A program made the position numbers and the translations under genes. This document shows positions 34,428 through 46,400 of a DNA stretch of 64,000 nucleotides, in pieces. Source of the DNA: Gavia stellata (Eukaryota > Chordata > Aves > Gaviiformes > Gaviidae); NCBI RefSeq assembly GCF_030936135.1, contig NC_082594.1, positions 126,394,668-126,458,667 on the forward strand, in the 5' to 3' direction. Every line of letters begins with the position of its first letter. The stretch's first letter is position 1. The notes under the pieces were generated by a model. It was not told the DNA's origin and ran no database searches. It saw nothing but the letters and a program-made list of their open reading frames with translations.

Positions 34428-37400
34428 GTAAGCGCCGCGGCCGCGGTCTGCGTGCTCCCCGCCAGCCCTCGCCCGCCCCTCTGGCCTCGCCGGTGGGCTC
34501 CATGCCCCCGGCCGTTGCCGCGCCGACCCCCGGGCGAGCCGGCCGCCGGCGGGCTGCGCAGGTAGGTGCGGGGGACGGGAGCCCCGCTCCTTCCCCCGGG
34601 GGACGGGCGGGCTGAGAGCGTGGAGCTGCCCCGGGGGCCCGGCGGCGGGATGGCCCCCGCGGGCAGGGCTGGGAAGCACCGCCCGGGGCTGCGGGGCCGC
34701 CGCGGTCCGCTCCGCCGCCACCCCCCCTCCATCCCCGAAAGTTTTTTGGGGCGAGGCGGGTGGGGCCGGGGGGGTGGCGGCGGCCCCCCGGGGCCCGCGG
34801 AGCGCCGGCGATGTGGGCCACCGGTGAGGAGGGGCGGCCTACGTCCCGCGAGGTGGCTGCGGCCCCGGGGGGGGGGGGGGGGGCTGGGCTCTGGGGTGCC
34901 GAGCTCCGCCTGGGGAGAGACCCCCCCCGCGCTGCGGGTGGGGCGGCTTTGGGGTTGCTGTGGCAGCCGCCTAACTCCGGCGATACGGTGGGTCGGGAGC
35001 GTCGCTCCCGTGGCGTTAAGGGGTCCGCCCGCCGTGCGGGAAACCGGGGGGAGAGCAGCAGCTGCTGGAAGTTGCAGCGAGTCCGTGTGTTTGCGTGGAA
35101 AGCCTCCGGAGAGCAGCCCTCCTCTCCCGCCACGTAGCCGGGGGTGTCTCTGCGTTCTGCCTCACCCCGTGGCCTTCTCTCGAGCGTACCCTCAGCCTGG
35201 GCCCCGGGCTCGGCTGGAGCCTCGGGGGAGCAGTGGGCTGCTGGTGGGGTGTTCGCACCCCTCTCTAGCCGTGGGCACGCCTGGGTGCCCGCGTCGGTTC
35301 GGTTTTGAGTCGTTCTGGACCCAAACCCCAACTTTGTGTCTTGGTGATGGATCCTGTAGTACAGGTAGTGCTAGTTACTGGTTAGGCCCCTGGGTTTTGT
35401 CCCAGTTTGTTAGGTGGCTTGGGATGAGTGTCTCTCTGTGGCTCAGTTTCCCTTTGTAAAGTAAAACTGACCTCCCAAGTGAAGAATATATCGAGGGAGA
35501 GTGCTTATCATTATAATAAGTGATACGGGCAGAACTATTTGCTTCTGAAGTGTTGTGCTGGTATTATATACGACAAAATGTACATTTTACAGCATAACTA
35601 GCATTAAGTACAACTATTTGATGTTTTTGTATTAAAATAGTATATGTCAGTCCTCTGGTAAATGCTACACCTGTATGACCTTTCTCAAGTTTTGAAAGGT
35701 CCCACAGATTCTAGGGATGTGCTGCATGTTATGCACTGACGGCTCATGTTGATGTTGTTCCAGCTCTAAATGTCTGTGCAGCTTCAATGTGCAAGTTGAG
35801 GGGCTGCTGTGGAAATAAAATACTCTGATAAAAATGTAAGTAATAATTAAATATCATATACTCTGGAAAAAATGTAAAATCAATGAAAAGGCTATCATTG
35901 GGAAGTGTTTCCATGCCACTCACCTTGGTGAAACTAGCATGTCAAGTTTCATTTAATACGTAGTTCTTAAATGGATTAACCGTCGTCTTATTTCACCTTT
36001 CTCCTCTGTTGTTGAATTACATACCTTGCAACTTTGTTCACAGGAAGTTCATGAAGTGGATCATGGTCTTATTAGCCAGCTGCTTGCTGATTCAGAGGAG
36101 ACTCTTAGTTCGTGCACAGAGAAAATGCAGGGTCCTGCTCAATACAGCTGGAGTGCTGACTGGAGCTTTTGGGTAACGTGTTTTATCTTTCTTCTAACTT
36201 GTGTTTTATTTATAAATAAAACACGTGTATATTTTAATTTATATATGTGTGTATATGTACTAGCTTTATATCCACAATTCTCAAGTTGCTTTGTAGTTAT
36301 GAATTAGTAAAGCATTCTCCACCCATGTAGTGAGGTAGGTAATTTTATCATTATCAGCTTACTAAAGTGTAAGCTGAGACTGAGGGGGGGGTGAAGGTGT
36401 TTACCTGATGTCACGTATCAAGTTAGTGACAGGAGTTCTGGCTTCTGTGCCCAGTCCTGTCTCCCAGTTCCTTGCATGGTTCATTAACCTATCTAATGTG
36501 TCTCTGTGCCTTTAGAAAGGCATTGTTGATGCTTATTAACAGTAAGGGCTGAATTTTGATTCTCAGTGTTGGGTAGTTCTTCTGACATGCTTTCCTAGTG
36601 TCTGTTTTTTGCCAAGTAAACATATTTGTTTTCCACAAGAGTAAATAAGCTTCCTGTGTTCTGTGTAAAGAATGGGGTTTGTGAATAAGAAGGGCAGAAA
36701 GAAGGGGTTTAATTTTGCTGTTTTCCAGGGAGATACTTCATGGAAAGTGGAAGGTGTAATAATAAGCGGTCTTTAATACTCTCTTCATGCTTTTGATTGA
36801 TTTCTTTTTCTTTTTTCTCCCAATGCCATGAGAGAAGGTACACTTACAGTTGCAGACTTAGAGCTTATGTTTTTGCTGTTAGTTTGGTGGATGGGTTGCT
36901 GCTGTTAGATAGCAAAGGGGAACACTTGTGTGTGCAGCCACAGGCAGGGTAACACCCGATCTCGTGAGAGACTTAGATTCCCTTCCTCACAGCTCTGACA
37001 GTCTGACTCAGGTTCTGCATCAGGTGGCCTCAGTAAATTGGCGTGCTTCAGCTTGTGCATAGGAACATCATCTGGACTGCCGTGTCCTTGTCCTGATGAG
37101 GTCATCAGAGTGTTAATTGTGCTCAGCAGGTGAAAGATTAAGTAGCAAAGGCCATGGGGGAATCTGTGGGAGAGCTGCGAGCAGAACTGGGGGATCAGAT
37201 TTCCCAACTCCTTATTTATAAATCTAGCTTGTATGTCTTTTCATCCCTGCTGTTCAAACTAAGCGGACATCCTAATGGTCAGAACGTTGATTTTGCATAT
37301 CAGGCCCTAGCATAAACTTCCCCTAAAATGCATGTGTACTTTTAAACTGAGCAACAATAGTCTGGAGCCAATGGAAATCGACAGGCCCAGTGCATCACAG

Positions 37401-40400
37401 TGGGTCACAGAATTGTGTTGCTAGAGAGTGAGTCTTGGATCGTTCAGTATTTTCTCCGCTGTTCCTACAGCGACAAAGATGATACAGGACCGTTCTGCCT
37501 GTGCCTAGCTGTATCTCTGTACTTGAATCAATAGCAAATCATGCTGCGCAGACGTTGTAACTGCCAGCTATGCTCTCATTCGATGGCAGGTTAGATTGTG
37601 TAAACTGACTCTTGATGGTTTGTATACAACCGTTAATGCAGCTGGTAGTTTATGTGAGGAAGAAACCTGTTTAGGTCTTGGGGTCAGTTTGTTGGACTTG
37701 CAGTTAGGGAGTCAGTCTTTCCTTGATAAGCTTGGCAATCTAAAAGTCAGTAAAGTATAATATATGAAGACTGTAACTGTGCTATTGGCTTTGCATTTTT
37801 AGGTTTGAGATGCATGCCAAAGGTTAGAAGTTTCTTTGAACAGAGCTTTAGGCATATCCAGTGCAGGGTATCGTGTGTCCTCACAGTGCTGCTTCCTGCT
37901 TCCCGTAGTAACGCGTGCCTGTAACTTCAGGGGAATGGGATTCTTCAGTGCCGTGGCGACTGCTAAGAGTGTGAGGTGTTCTCCGGTATGATTAAATGGT
38001 TGCCTTCTGTCTATGATGTGTACTTCAAGACCTCAGTATTTGTTTGAAGTTAGTGTTTATCTGGTTCTGCAAATATGACCTTGCAGTTAAAACAAAGAAA
38101 TGGTGTAAATACTTGCCTCTTGTAAGATAGTGCTGTGGCTTTGGCTTGTAAAATTCCAGCTATACCATTTATGTTGCTGATTAATTTTAAAAACCTCTAT
38201 CAGTCTGGTTATAGGAGGCTGTGGTATGCATTTTCTCAGCCTCAAGGGGACTGAACTTAGAAGTACCAAGAGGCAGAAAGTCACAAATTCAAGGCAAAAA
38301 ATAAGATCTTCTAATTAAAACATTATGTCATTGGCATCTTTCCCTGCTCTTCTAGACAGAAAATGTGTTTTAATAACTTGCATGGTTGATGATCAGCTGC
38401 TGAGTCTATAAACAAATCATTAAAACTCCCTAAATACTGAGTCATAGTAAATGTGTAGGTGATAACACGGAAGGCAGCTTGTTGCAGTGTGCACAGCATG
38501 TGTCACTAACTTTTGGCAGAGGATCATCTCGGTGTCCTGTGGCAGGTGTGGATTTGTTACGCTCGTTCCTACTCTTAAGTCAGTAGAACTAAGGAATTGC
38601 TACAACAGCAGCACTAGCCTGCGGTAGCATCCAGGGATCAGCTTTGGTTGCCTGGATTATTTGCTTTGAGAGGCTGCACGTTTCTGACAACTTTGGCTTG
38701 CTCTGAGGATTCATTTCTTTTAAGTATGTACTTTTGCTTCTCTGATGGTGGAAACCAAACGTGGATGTTAGAGCCTGACTGGTTTGACTTCAATTTTTCA
38801 TGGATTTGAGTGGGAGTAGGCAATTGTGCCATGCCTCTGGAAGTCAGGCCAAGTATCATGAATGCTCAATAGGTGTTGTGAGCACATGTAATTAGGAGCA
38901 AGCTTGGGTTGGGAGCCTCTGGGATATAATCTCTTCCCTGGCTATGGTGAGTGGGGAGATGGAAGGGTAGCAGAAAAATCAGCAGGGAAGGGAGAAAAGA
39001 AGAGAATGCTACTATACATAGTTTTTCCCCATCTCTAAAAAAAAAAAATAAATAATACTTTGGATAGCTTTATTGAAAAATTTTGAGGAAAATTCTTCTG
39101 TACTACTGGAAGCAATTCTTAAATCGGTAGTGTTATTAACTGCTGTTTTTAAGGGGGGTGGGCTTTTGGGTTGGTGGGTTTTTTGTTTTTGAAGACTCTT
39201 CCCTGGAGATGGACAAAGATAGACTTTTATAACCTCACTGGAGGAAGAAAAAAGCTTGCTTTTGCAGACTTAATCTCAGGGCTTTTCGTCTTTTCTGGAA
39301 CCTGTAAAGCTTGCATCTACTTTTGATTGAATGGTTCTAGTTTTGGCAACTGCAAATAGAAATTATGAAAGTCAAAGATGCTTTGGAAATGAAGTTACAT
39401 CTGGAAGCCCTGTCTCAATATTCTGAATTCACTTTTTATCCTTTTTATACTCTTAATACTGAAATATAATTAAATTTAATGTCCTTGGAAGAAGAAACCT
39501 GTGAAAATCTTAAGTGTTCTCCTACTGTAATGAAGAAGGTAAAGTGATTGAGGAAGCTAATGAAAAGGATCCTTGCATCAAAAGTGAGGGTGTTCAGTCT
39601 GGGGACTTTAGTTTCTCTTAATAAACAGTCAAAGAAAGTTCACATATGTCTACAATAAGAAGAATGCCTGTGGAAAGAAAGAACAAAAAAGTAAGTCCTT
39701 CCCTTGCAATGAAAAGGTAGGTGGAAAGAGTTGAAATCAAATGAGCATCTCTCAGAAAATTGCTTTTATCTGGGAGCCTTGTTTAAGAATTTGGAAATGT
39801 GAGGTGCCGAGAAGGCATTGGGAAGAAAATAATAAAAGAGGCTTTAAAAAAGCCAATTTGATTGCAATGTAATGTCAGTTTAAAGTGTTGGTCAGCGTGA
39901 AGGAGTACGACAGTAGAAGCGAACAAATGAAAAGGCTTACTTCCACTTTTCACTGTATCGTAATACAAGAACAAGTGAGGTTGCACAAGATTTGGAAAAG
40001 GATTTTGAATTTTGACAAACATGGAATTGGTTTCTGTGAGAAAGAGCTAGTCTGTGGGAGCATGTGAGAATATGTATGCCAAGAATATGATAAACATATA
40101 TGACTCAAACCTGCACAGGAGGGATGCAGATAGCTTATTGCAGCACAGATACAAGTTGACATACTTTGGGGGCCAAGACTAGTAAGGGTTAGTTAGATGA
40201 AATATTTCCTGCATCTGTAGCTGTTTGAATACTTCTTCCACCTTTCTCTGAAGACTCATGTTCACTCTGGGAATAGTTTACTGGGCTTGTTAAATCTGTA
40301 ACTATGTTTTGGCAGGCTGGTATTTAAGGCCCTCTGATGGTTGCTTCATCTTCTGTATTGTATACTTGGTGTATTACTTCTGAAGAAAGCTTTTCTTCTC

Positions 40401-43400
40401 ATCTGTGCCTCCAAATGCTTGGGTTGTGAAGGAGAGGCATCATGGCTTGTGACACTGGAGGAGGATTTTTAGCCTCCTTTTTATTTGCTGTTATGAAGCA
40501 GTCTGCTAAGGAGGATGAGAATTGGATAAATGCTCTAGGTCTCTGAAGAGAATAAACATCTTAAGCACACTTACTCTGTTTTTTCTGAAATGTCATAACT
40601 TTAGTATAAATAGCTTTTGCTGTACTTGTAGCAGTGGTAGGTGGTTTGTTTACCTATCTGGAATCTCTAGAATAGGTGCTTTTTTTAAGCCCTGTGATAG
40701 CACTGATTATACAGAAGCAGTGTTTTAAAATGGTAAGAAAAGAAACTGTAGTTCTGACTAGCCCTTGAACATGGCTGATTAGGCTAAGTCTCTTTCTCAC
40801 TTATTTTCACGCTGGGAATGTCCTTATTGCTGTTGATGCAGCTCCGAACTGAGCACTGGGGTAGATCTGCCTTCGAGTTTCAGCCGGTTCTGAACAAAGA
40901 CTGGCAGTTGGTGCCCTGTCTAAATAAGCTTTCCCCAGCTGAAGCAGTGGGAAGTTCTATATAATATGAATTATTGTTACGCACACCTAAAGAATTAGTC
41001 TAGAATCTAAAAGTTAGGTTTAATATATGAGGAAGAAAGTACTTCAGATTTGTGTGATTTACTTATTTTGTAAGTAAGTGGGAGCAAAACCATCAGAAGT
41101 GCAACATAGTTCAGAAAATAAGCATGGAGTTGGTTGAATGATGATATCCGTTTAATGAGAGGGGAGTTCATAGCTTATGGAATGAAGGCTTTAAAAGGCA
41201 ACTCTAGGAGATGGGATTTAAGCTCTTTTTTGGTCTTCGGTTTGGTTACAGCTTTGTTCAGTATTTCTGCAAAGAAGCAGTGGTGTAACATTGTCTTTTC
41301 CAAGTCTGCTACAGGTGAGCTGCTTGCATCCCTTTGGAGGGAAAGAAGAAAGGTAAACAAAACTGTACAGGGGGTGATTGTTTAGTGGCATGTTTAATTA
41401 AGTCATTAGCAGCAACTAGGAGTAGAAAATTCTCCAGGAGATGTTTAATAAAAAAATAATAAAAATCTGAAATCTTCTCTTGAGGTTTAGATGATTTGGG
41501 ACACATACTTATCCAAAAACATAAGAGCATTCTAGACAAAAGTAGATGGTTTTTCTGCTAATGACTACTCTGGAAGTTACATTTTTGTCTCATCCTGTGC
41601 AGCAGATGGTTATGCACTAATTGAGCTATGTCAAGGTTCCTTGGTGGTATCGGCAGCATTTTAGAAATTAGATGGAGTAAGTGGTCTTTATTTAGGTATT
41701 GCTTTTTTAATTGAAGTTGCTTGCAGAGTCAGTAAAGCCTACATTTGGGATATTCATGCACCAGCTTTGACTTTGGTAATGTGTTTGTATTGTGTATTTG
41801 TTGCTGCAACCTCCTAAAGCCCCTAGGGAAATGACAGATGAAGTCATTCAGGACTTCAGCTTGCTCATGTAACTTCGCAGCTTCTCCTTCTGTTTTCTGC
41901 TATGCCTACCCCCCAGTACTCAAGATACCACTGCTTGTTCAGAATGAGTGGAGGTATGTGATCATGAACCATGTGGGTGTGTAGCTCTGATCAGCTTGTA
42001 CTAATATACATGTCTCCCAGTAGCTGACCCTTTGCCTTCCGTTTTTGTATAAAATTGAAGAAAAATTATGTATGGGTCTGTCTTTGAGAGTTGTTCAAGC
42101 AAATCTGGTAGCATCTTTTAATATAGAAATGACTAACAGCAAAATCTGTGTTTGGTTTGTAAGGTAGAAAAGGAAGAGATCAAATTAAATATTTCCTAAG
42201 AAAAATAGCTTTGGGGCAATTGCTTGGTGAGTGTGATTTTTTTCCATGTAATTTCAAATGCAGTAGGACTATTCACAGGCTTAGTGAGATGACCAGTGTA
42301 ATTTATACCAACACAGTTCATGTAGCTGGCCACACTCACTACTGCATTAACTGTGTAATTACTGTTGTAGTTTGTCTAATATGCTCCTGCAGGTTTTCAC
42401 CATAGTCCTGATCCAAAATATTTACGTATCCTTTTGTGACTTACTGAAAAGTAAATGGCACAGATCAGTTATGAAAACTGAAGTGCTAAGTGGAAGTGGA
42501 GTAAATCTTTTGAAGTCGTATTTTTTCAAAATGTGTCTTGCTATCACTCTTCCTACGAAGAGGATTGTTTCCTTCATGAGCTTTTTTCTGCCCAATATTT
42601 GGGGACTGTTACTAAACTTAAATAGAGACTGGAGAAGCCAGAGTCCAGTTCTGGGAGATTAAGGAGGGAAAACTGCCACTGAGGTATATGCCGTTCTTTT
42701 GCTTCTGTGTTTAGCTTCTTTTGTGTTAAGTAATGTTGGTGGGACTTTGTTGCAGGTAAGGAAGATCAGAGTTCAGAAGTAATGTTTTATAGTTACTTTA
42801 TTATATGAGGTTCCCACCTGCCTCCCCAAAATCTGGATTTTTTTCCCCCTACTTGTTAAACGAATAAAGTAAGTCTAAAGACAAGCAGTCTGAATTTTTT
42901 TCATTACTTAAGCAGCCTGCAGTGAAAGATCAGGTGAAGGAACAGATGTTCTTAACAAATAACATTGACTAATTGTTTCACACATGCTGTAGGAAGAAAT
43001 ATGAGTCAGATGAAACTCCTGTTCAGAAAGGAATGCATTTATTTATCCAAAAGGAAATAATCTTGACTGAGATTTTAATTGCCCTTGCATCATATTAGCT
43101 ATACACTTATGGCTGTTGAAACCTGGACAGTGTAGTTACAGGACTTGAAGTTAAACTGGGGAGCAGACGAATTATCTGAGCTAAAGGATAACTTGGTTTT
43201 GGAAGGGTGACAAGCTCATTTCAATTACACAATGTTAAAATAGTAACTGCAGAGTTCATACAGACACACTTGGTTTGTGTTGTTTGTTTTAGAACTTGAT
43301 GTATCACAGGACTTTTGGGGTGCTTTTTGGTTTGTTTTCTAATCCTTTAAATCCTTAAACAAGAAAGTTTTTCTTTTTTAAATCCTTGTGATAACATTAA

Positions 43401-46400
43401 TAAAAAAAATTATTTGAATGCTGCATCTTTGAAGTCAGGAAAGTAGGTACAGATCCACAGTTTTTTTCCCTAAAATGAAAAGGAGCTAGGCACTTAAGAC
43501 TCTTAGGAACTTGGATTGTACTAGTGTCTGGGGGAGGCAATATGAAACATGGTCTCTGGCAGAGGCATTATGGGCATACTACCAGGTCCAAAGAAGTTAT
43601 TGCCAGCTACGGATGGTATTGATGAGGATGCTGAGTAAATCTGAGATTGGAGCATCTTGCCTCCTGGAAGAGCTAAAAGCACCTTAGTTTCTGGTTCAGA
43701 GTTGGGGAAGATGTTTTTCTGTGGAAGTGTCCAAATCTCCTGAACTTTTTGCTTAACCTTCTTATTTAAAATTTAAATGTTTGTTTCACCCAAACTCAGA
43801 GGTACTTGGTAGCAGTTATATAAATAATTGTATTTGAAACAGAAATTATCAGCCTTATTGCTAATTGCAGACTTCCAGATGCAGGCGTTTAATCAGCTGA
43901 AGGTGGTGTTATCTTATAAACAGGAAATGCACTTAAATCACCTCATGCTACTTCTGAGGCCTGAGTCATGCTGGTACCCAGGCTTTTTCAGGGCCTTTCT
44001 AAGATCACTTGGAGTCCTCTTACTGCCTTTCTGATGGAAAGAAATTGCCAGTAAATATTTTTCTGTATAGATTTGCCTCCCAATATCTTTCTGCCCTTTC
44101 AGCACACAGAGATTCCCTGTGACGTAGCCTAGCTTTGCTTTGGGAAGGCAGAAGAGTTGCCTGTTTTTCTGGTGAAACTGGTTCCTGCTATTTACATATG
44201 TAGCTGATCTCCACAACAGAACTGCGGGCCATCTAAAGTGCCACCACCCAGCTAGGTGCACAAAGATGACCGCTTAATCCAAGCGAGCAGCTGTGGCTGG
44301 CAAAATGACTGTAATTGTACACAATGGGGCCGTATGTATCTTCTCCTTTCAGGCATTCAGATTTAAATCTGGTTGTACGAGTGATTAAAATGCCTTGAAA
44401 TGCATTTTTCTGTTTCTTCTTTCAGCTCCCTCAGTAGGGCTGTGCTAGGAGAGGGATCTCTCTGCCCTGCTCTTGAGTGAGTCATTAGCTCTATCTTCAG
44501 CCAAGCGCCCAAGGGGATCCGACGTGTAGGAGGCTGGGCCTTCAGTGAGCGAGGTGTGTGCAGCATAGAGATACCTACCTCTTCTCCTGTGGCTCTGGAA
44601 GCGTATGTGTGTTGTGATAGCTTCTAGGGACCCAGTCTTGCAGCTGGGGATGGGTGGGTGGTGCCATGCAGCAAAGAGGGGCTCCGCAGCCCCTCACTGC
44701 TGTGGTGGTTTGCAGCCTGGGCGAGGTGAAGCTCGTATGCAGCTTGTTGTTTCCTGTGTAGTCCTCCTTGCTTCCAGAACGGTCCCCCACGCAAACTGCA
44801 GTCGGAGCCTGACTTCATTTAGTTACTCGCAGAAATGCAGCAGGCGGGTCCTAGGTAAGACAGATGCAAGGGGACAGAGAGCACAAAGAAAGCAGAGTAG
44901 ATGTGTGCCTGCTGTTTTCCCAGCAGGCGGAGAGGCTTGACAGGCATGCAAAGCCCTAAATCCCTTGCTTCAAAGTGTCTGCTCTGTGCCTACGGAGAAC
45001 TGAGCTCTGGGCAGCTGGTGAAGGGGTGGATGGTAGCATACTCATTTTGGGAGCTTGGATGTGTGTGAAACGTGCCCTGATCTCCTTCCCTCCCTGCTCT
45101 GGAGCTCAGACTGAGGAGGTCTTTTAGCAAGGGCTTGACTTAGAAAGCAGACAGTGGCCAAGTCTTGCGTGAGAGTAGATTTGGGTCCACACCAAGTTAC
45201 CAGGTGTAGACGTAGCCTATCTTTAAGACTTGTGCACAGTTGGTGCATGGGCTGTAGCCTTCAGTGACGCAGAGAGGAGGAGCAGAGGAGGAGCGCTGGG
45301 CATTGAGTGCTCCTTTCCAAGCTGGTGTTTCCCTGGTGATGGTACTTTCCTCTGCTGTCCCCTTTAGGACTTTTGTGGACTTGAAATGATTTATACTACT
45401 GCAGTCTGCCTCCCAAAATCCGTTTAGATGATAGTGATTTTTAGATTGCAGCTGGGCAGCTCTATGCCACCCCCATCTCTTAAGTATTCCTTGACCACTT
45501 GCTGCAGCATTCATGTGCATGTTCTGCAAGGATAGTGTGTTTCAGCCAGTTTTCCAGGCTGGCATGCAAGCAGGGCCTGGCACAACGCTAGCTAGCTCTG
45601 CTGGATGGTGTCCAGCACTGGCTCTGAGCAAGTGGGTGAGAGAGGAGGGAGCCGTAGAAGCTGCCTGAGTGTTGGCCACAGATTTGCCTGGGTTGGAACA
45701 GGCTGCAGGCAGCAAGAGGAGGAGGTGTGTGTAGGGGCTGTGTGTCTTCTGACTTCACATCAGCTTCATGCCTCAGTCAGTTTTATTTGTGAAATGGAGC
45801 ATATGCTTTGTTCCTTGCTGTATGTGTCAAACTTGAGATTTTATATCCAAATCAGAGTTGTTATGAAAGTACATTGGCTTCACCATTTAAAAATGCTTTA
45901 GAACGCTTACTTGAAGAAAGAAGGTACTGAATACTACAAAGAAATTGCTTCAGAATAAGCAGGGGATATTCTCAATCTAAACTTCTTTTTTCAGGGAAAA
46001 GTCTATAATACTACTAATAACAAGAGGCTTTCTTATCATTGATAAGAAAGCTTTCTCAGCTGTAGCGTGTTCCCAGCAGGCTTAGTTTTCTGTATGCTTG
46101 AAGTGTATTTCCTCCTGTGTTTGCAAGATGCATATTCAGTTGGTGCTGTTCCCTCTTGATAGCGGGTACTTATGAAAAATATATCCTGAGCTGTCATCTG
46201 GAAATGTGTATTATTAAATTGCACCTCCATTGAGTGGAGAAGAGAGCCCTGTGAGGTTAAATACAGACCTTGTTGGAATAGCTTCAGCTGAACCCTATTT
46301 CAATGAAATGTAATGGCTTGTGAAATTGAGCTAATTGCAGTGAGATCTTGAAGGAGAAGCTTGGGAGAGGTCCTCACACCTTCTAAACTGAAATACTTTG

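Larger units (their letters stand above)
33640..35300. promoter_or_regulatory. CpG island promoter of GRAMD1C
   Basis: The region is extremely GC-rich with dense CpG, sharply different from the flanks, and spans the first coding exon. No TATA box is evident near the ATG, as expected for a broad housekeeping-type promoter. Long open frames here on both strands (up to 387 codons on minus) reflect composition, not genes. A run of 23 C at 34070-34092 and one of 17 G at 34867-34883 flank the first exon. Whether a divergent transcript starts here cannot be told from the sequence. Confidence 0.88.

Noticed and set aside
34168..35331. 387-codon minus-strand open frame across the GRAMD1C CpG island
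   Set aside because: It is rich in Pro, Ala, Gly and Arg, contains no domain, and overlaps a supported exon on the other strand. Long stop-free runs are expected in such GC-rich DNA.
36173..36307. Hydrophobic extension of GRAMD1C exon 2 as a real membrane anchor
   Set aside because: A good donor ends the exon at 36172, and the phase 0 junction to exon 3 rebuilds the known family sequence. The extension is intron sequence, at most a rare retained form.
44605..44940. 111-codon plus-strand frame in GRAMD1C intron 2
   Set aside because: It has no recognisable domain and a moderately GC-rich background, and no splice signals link it in phase to GRAMD1C.
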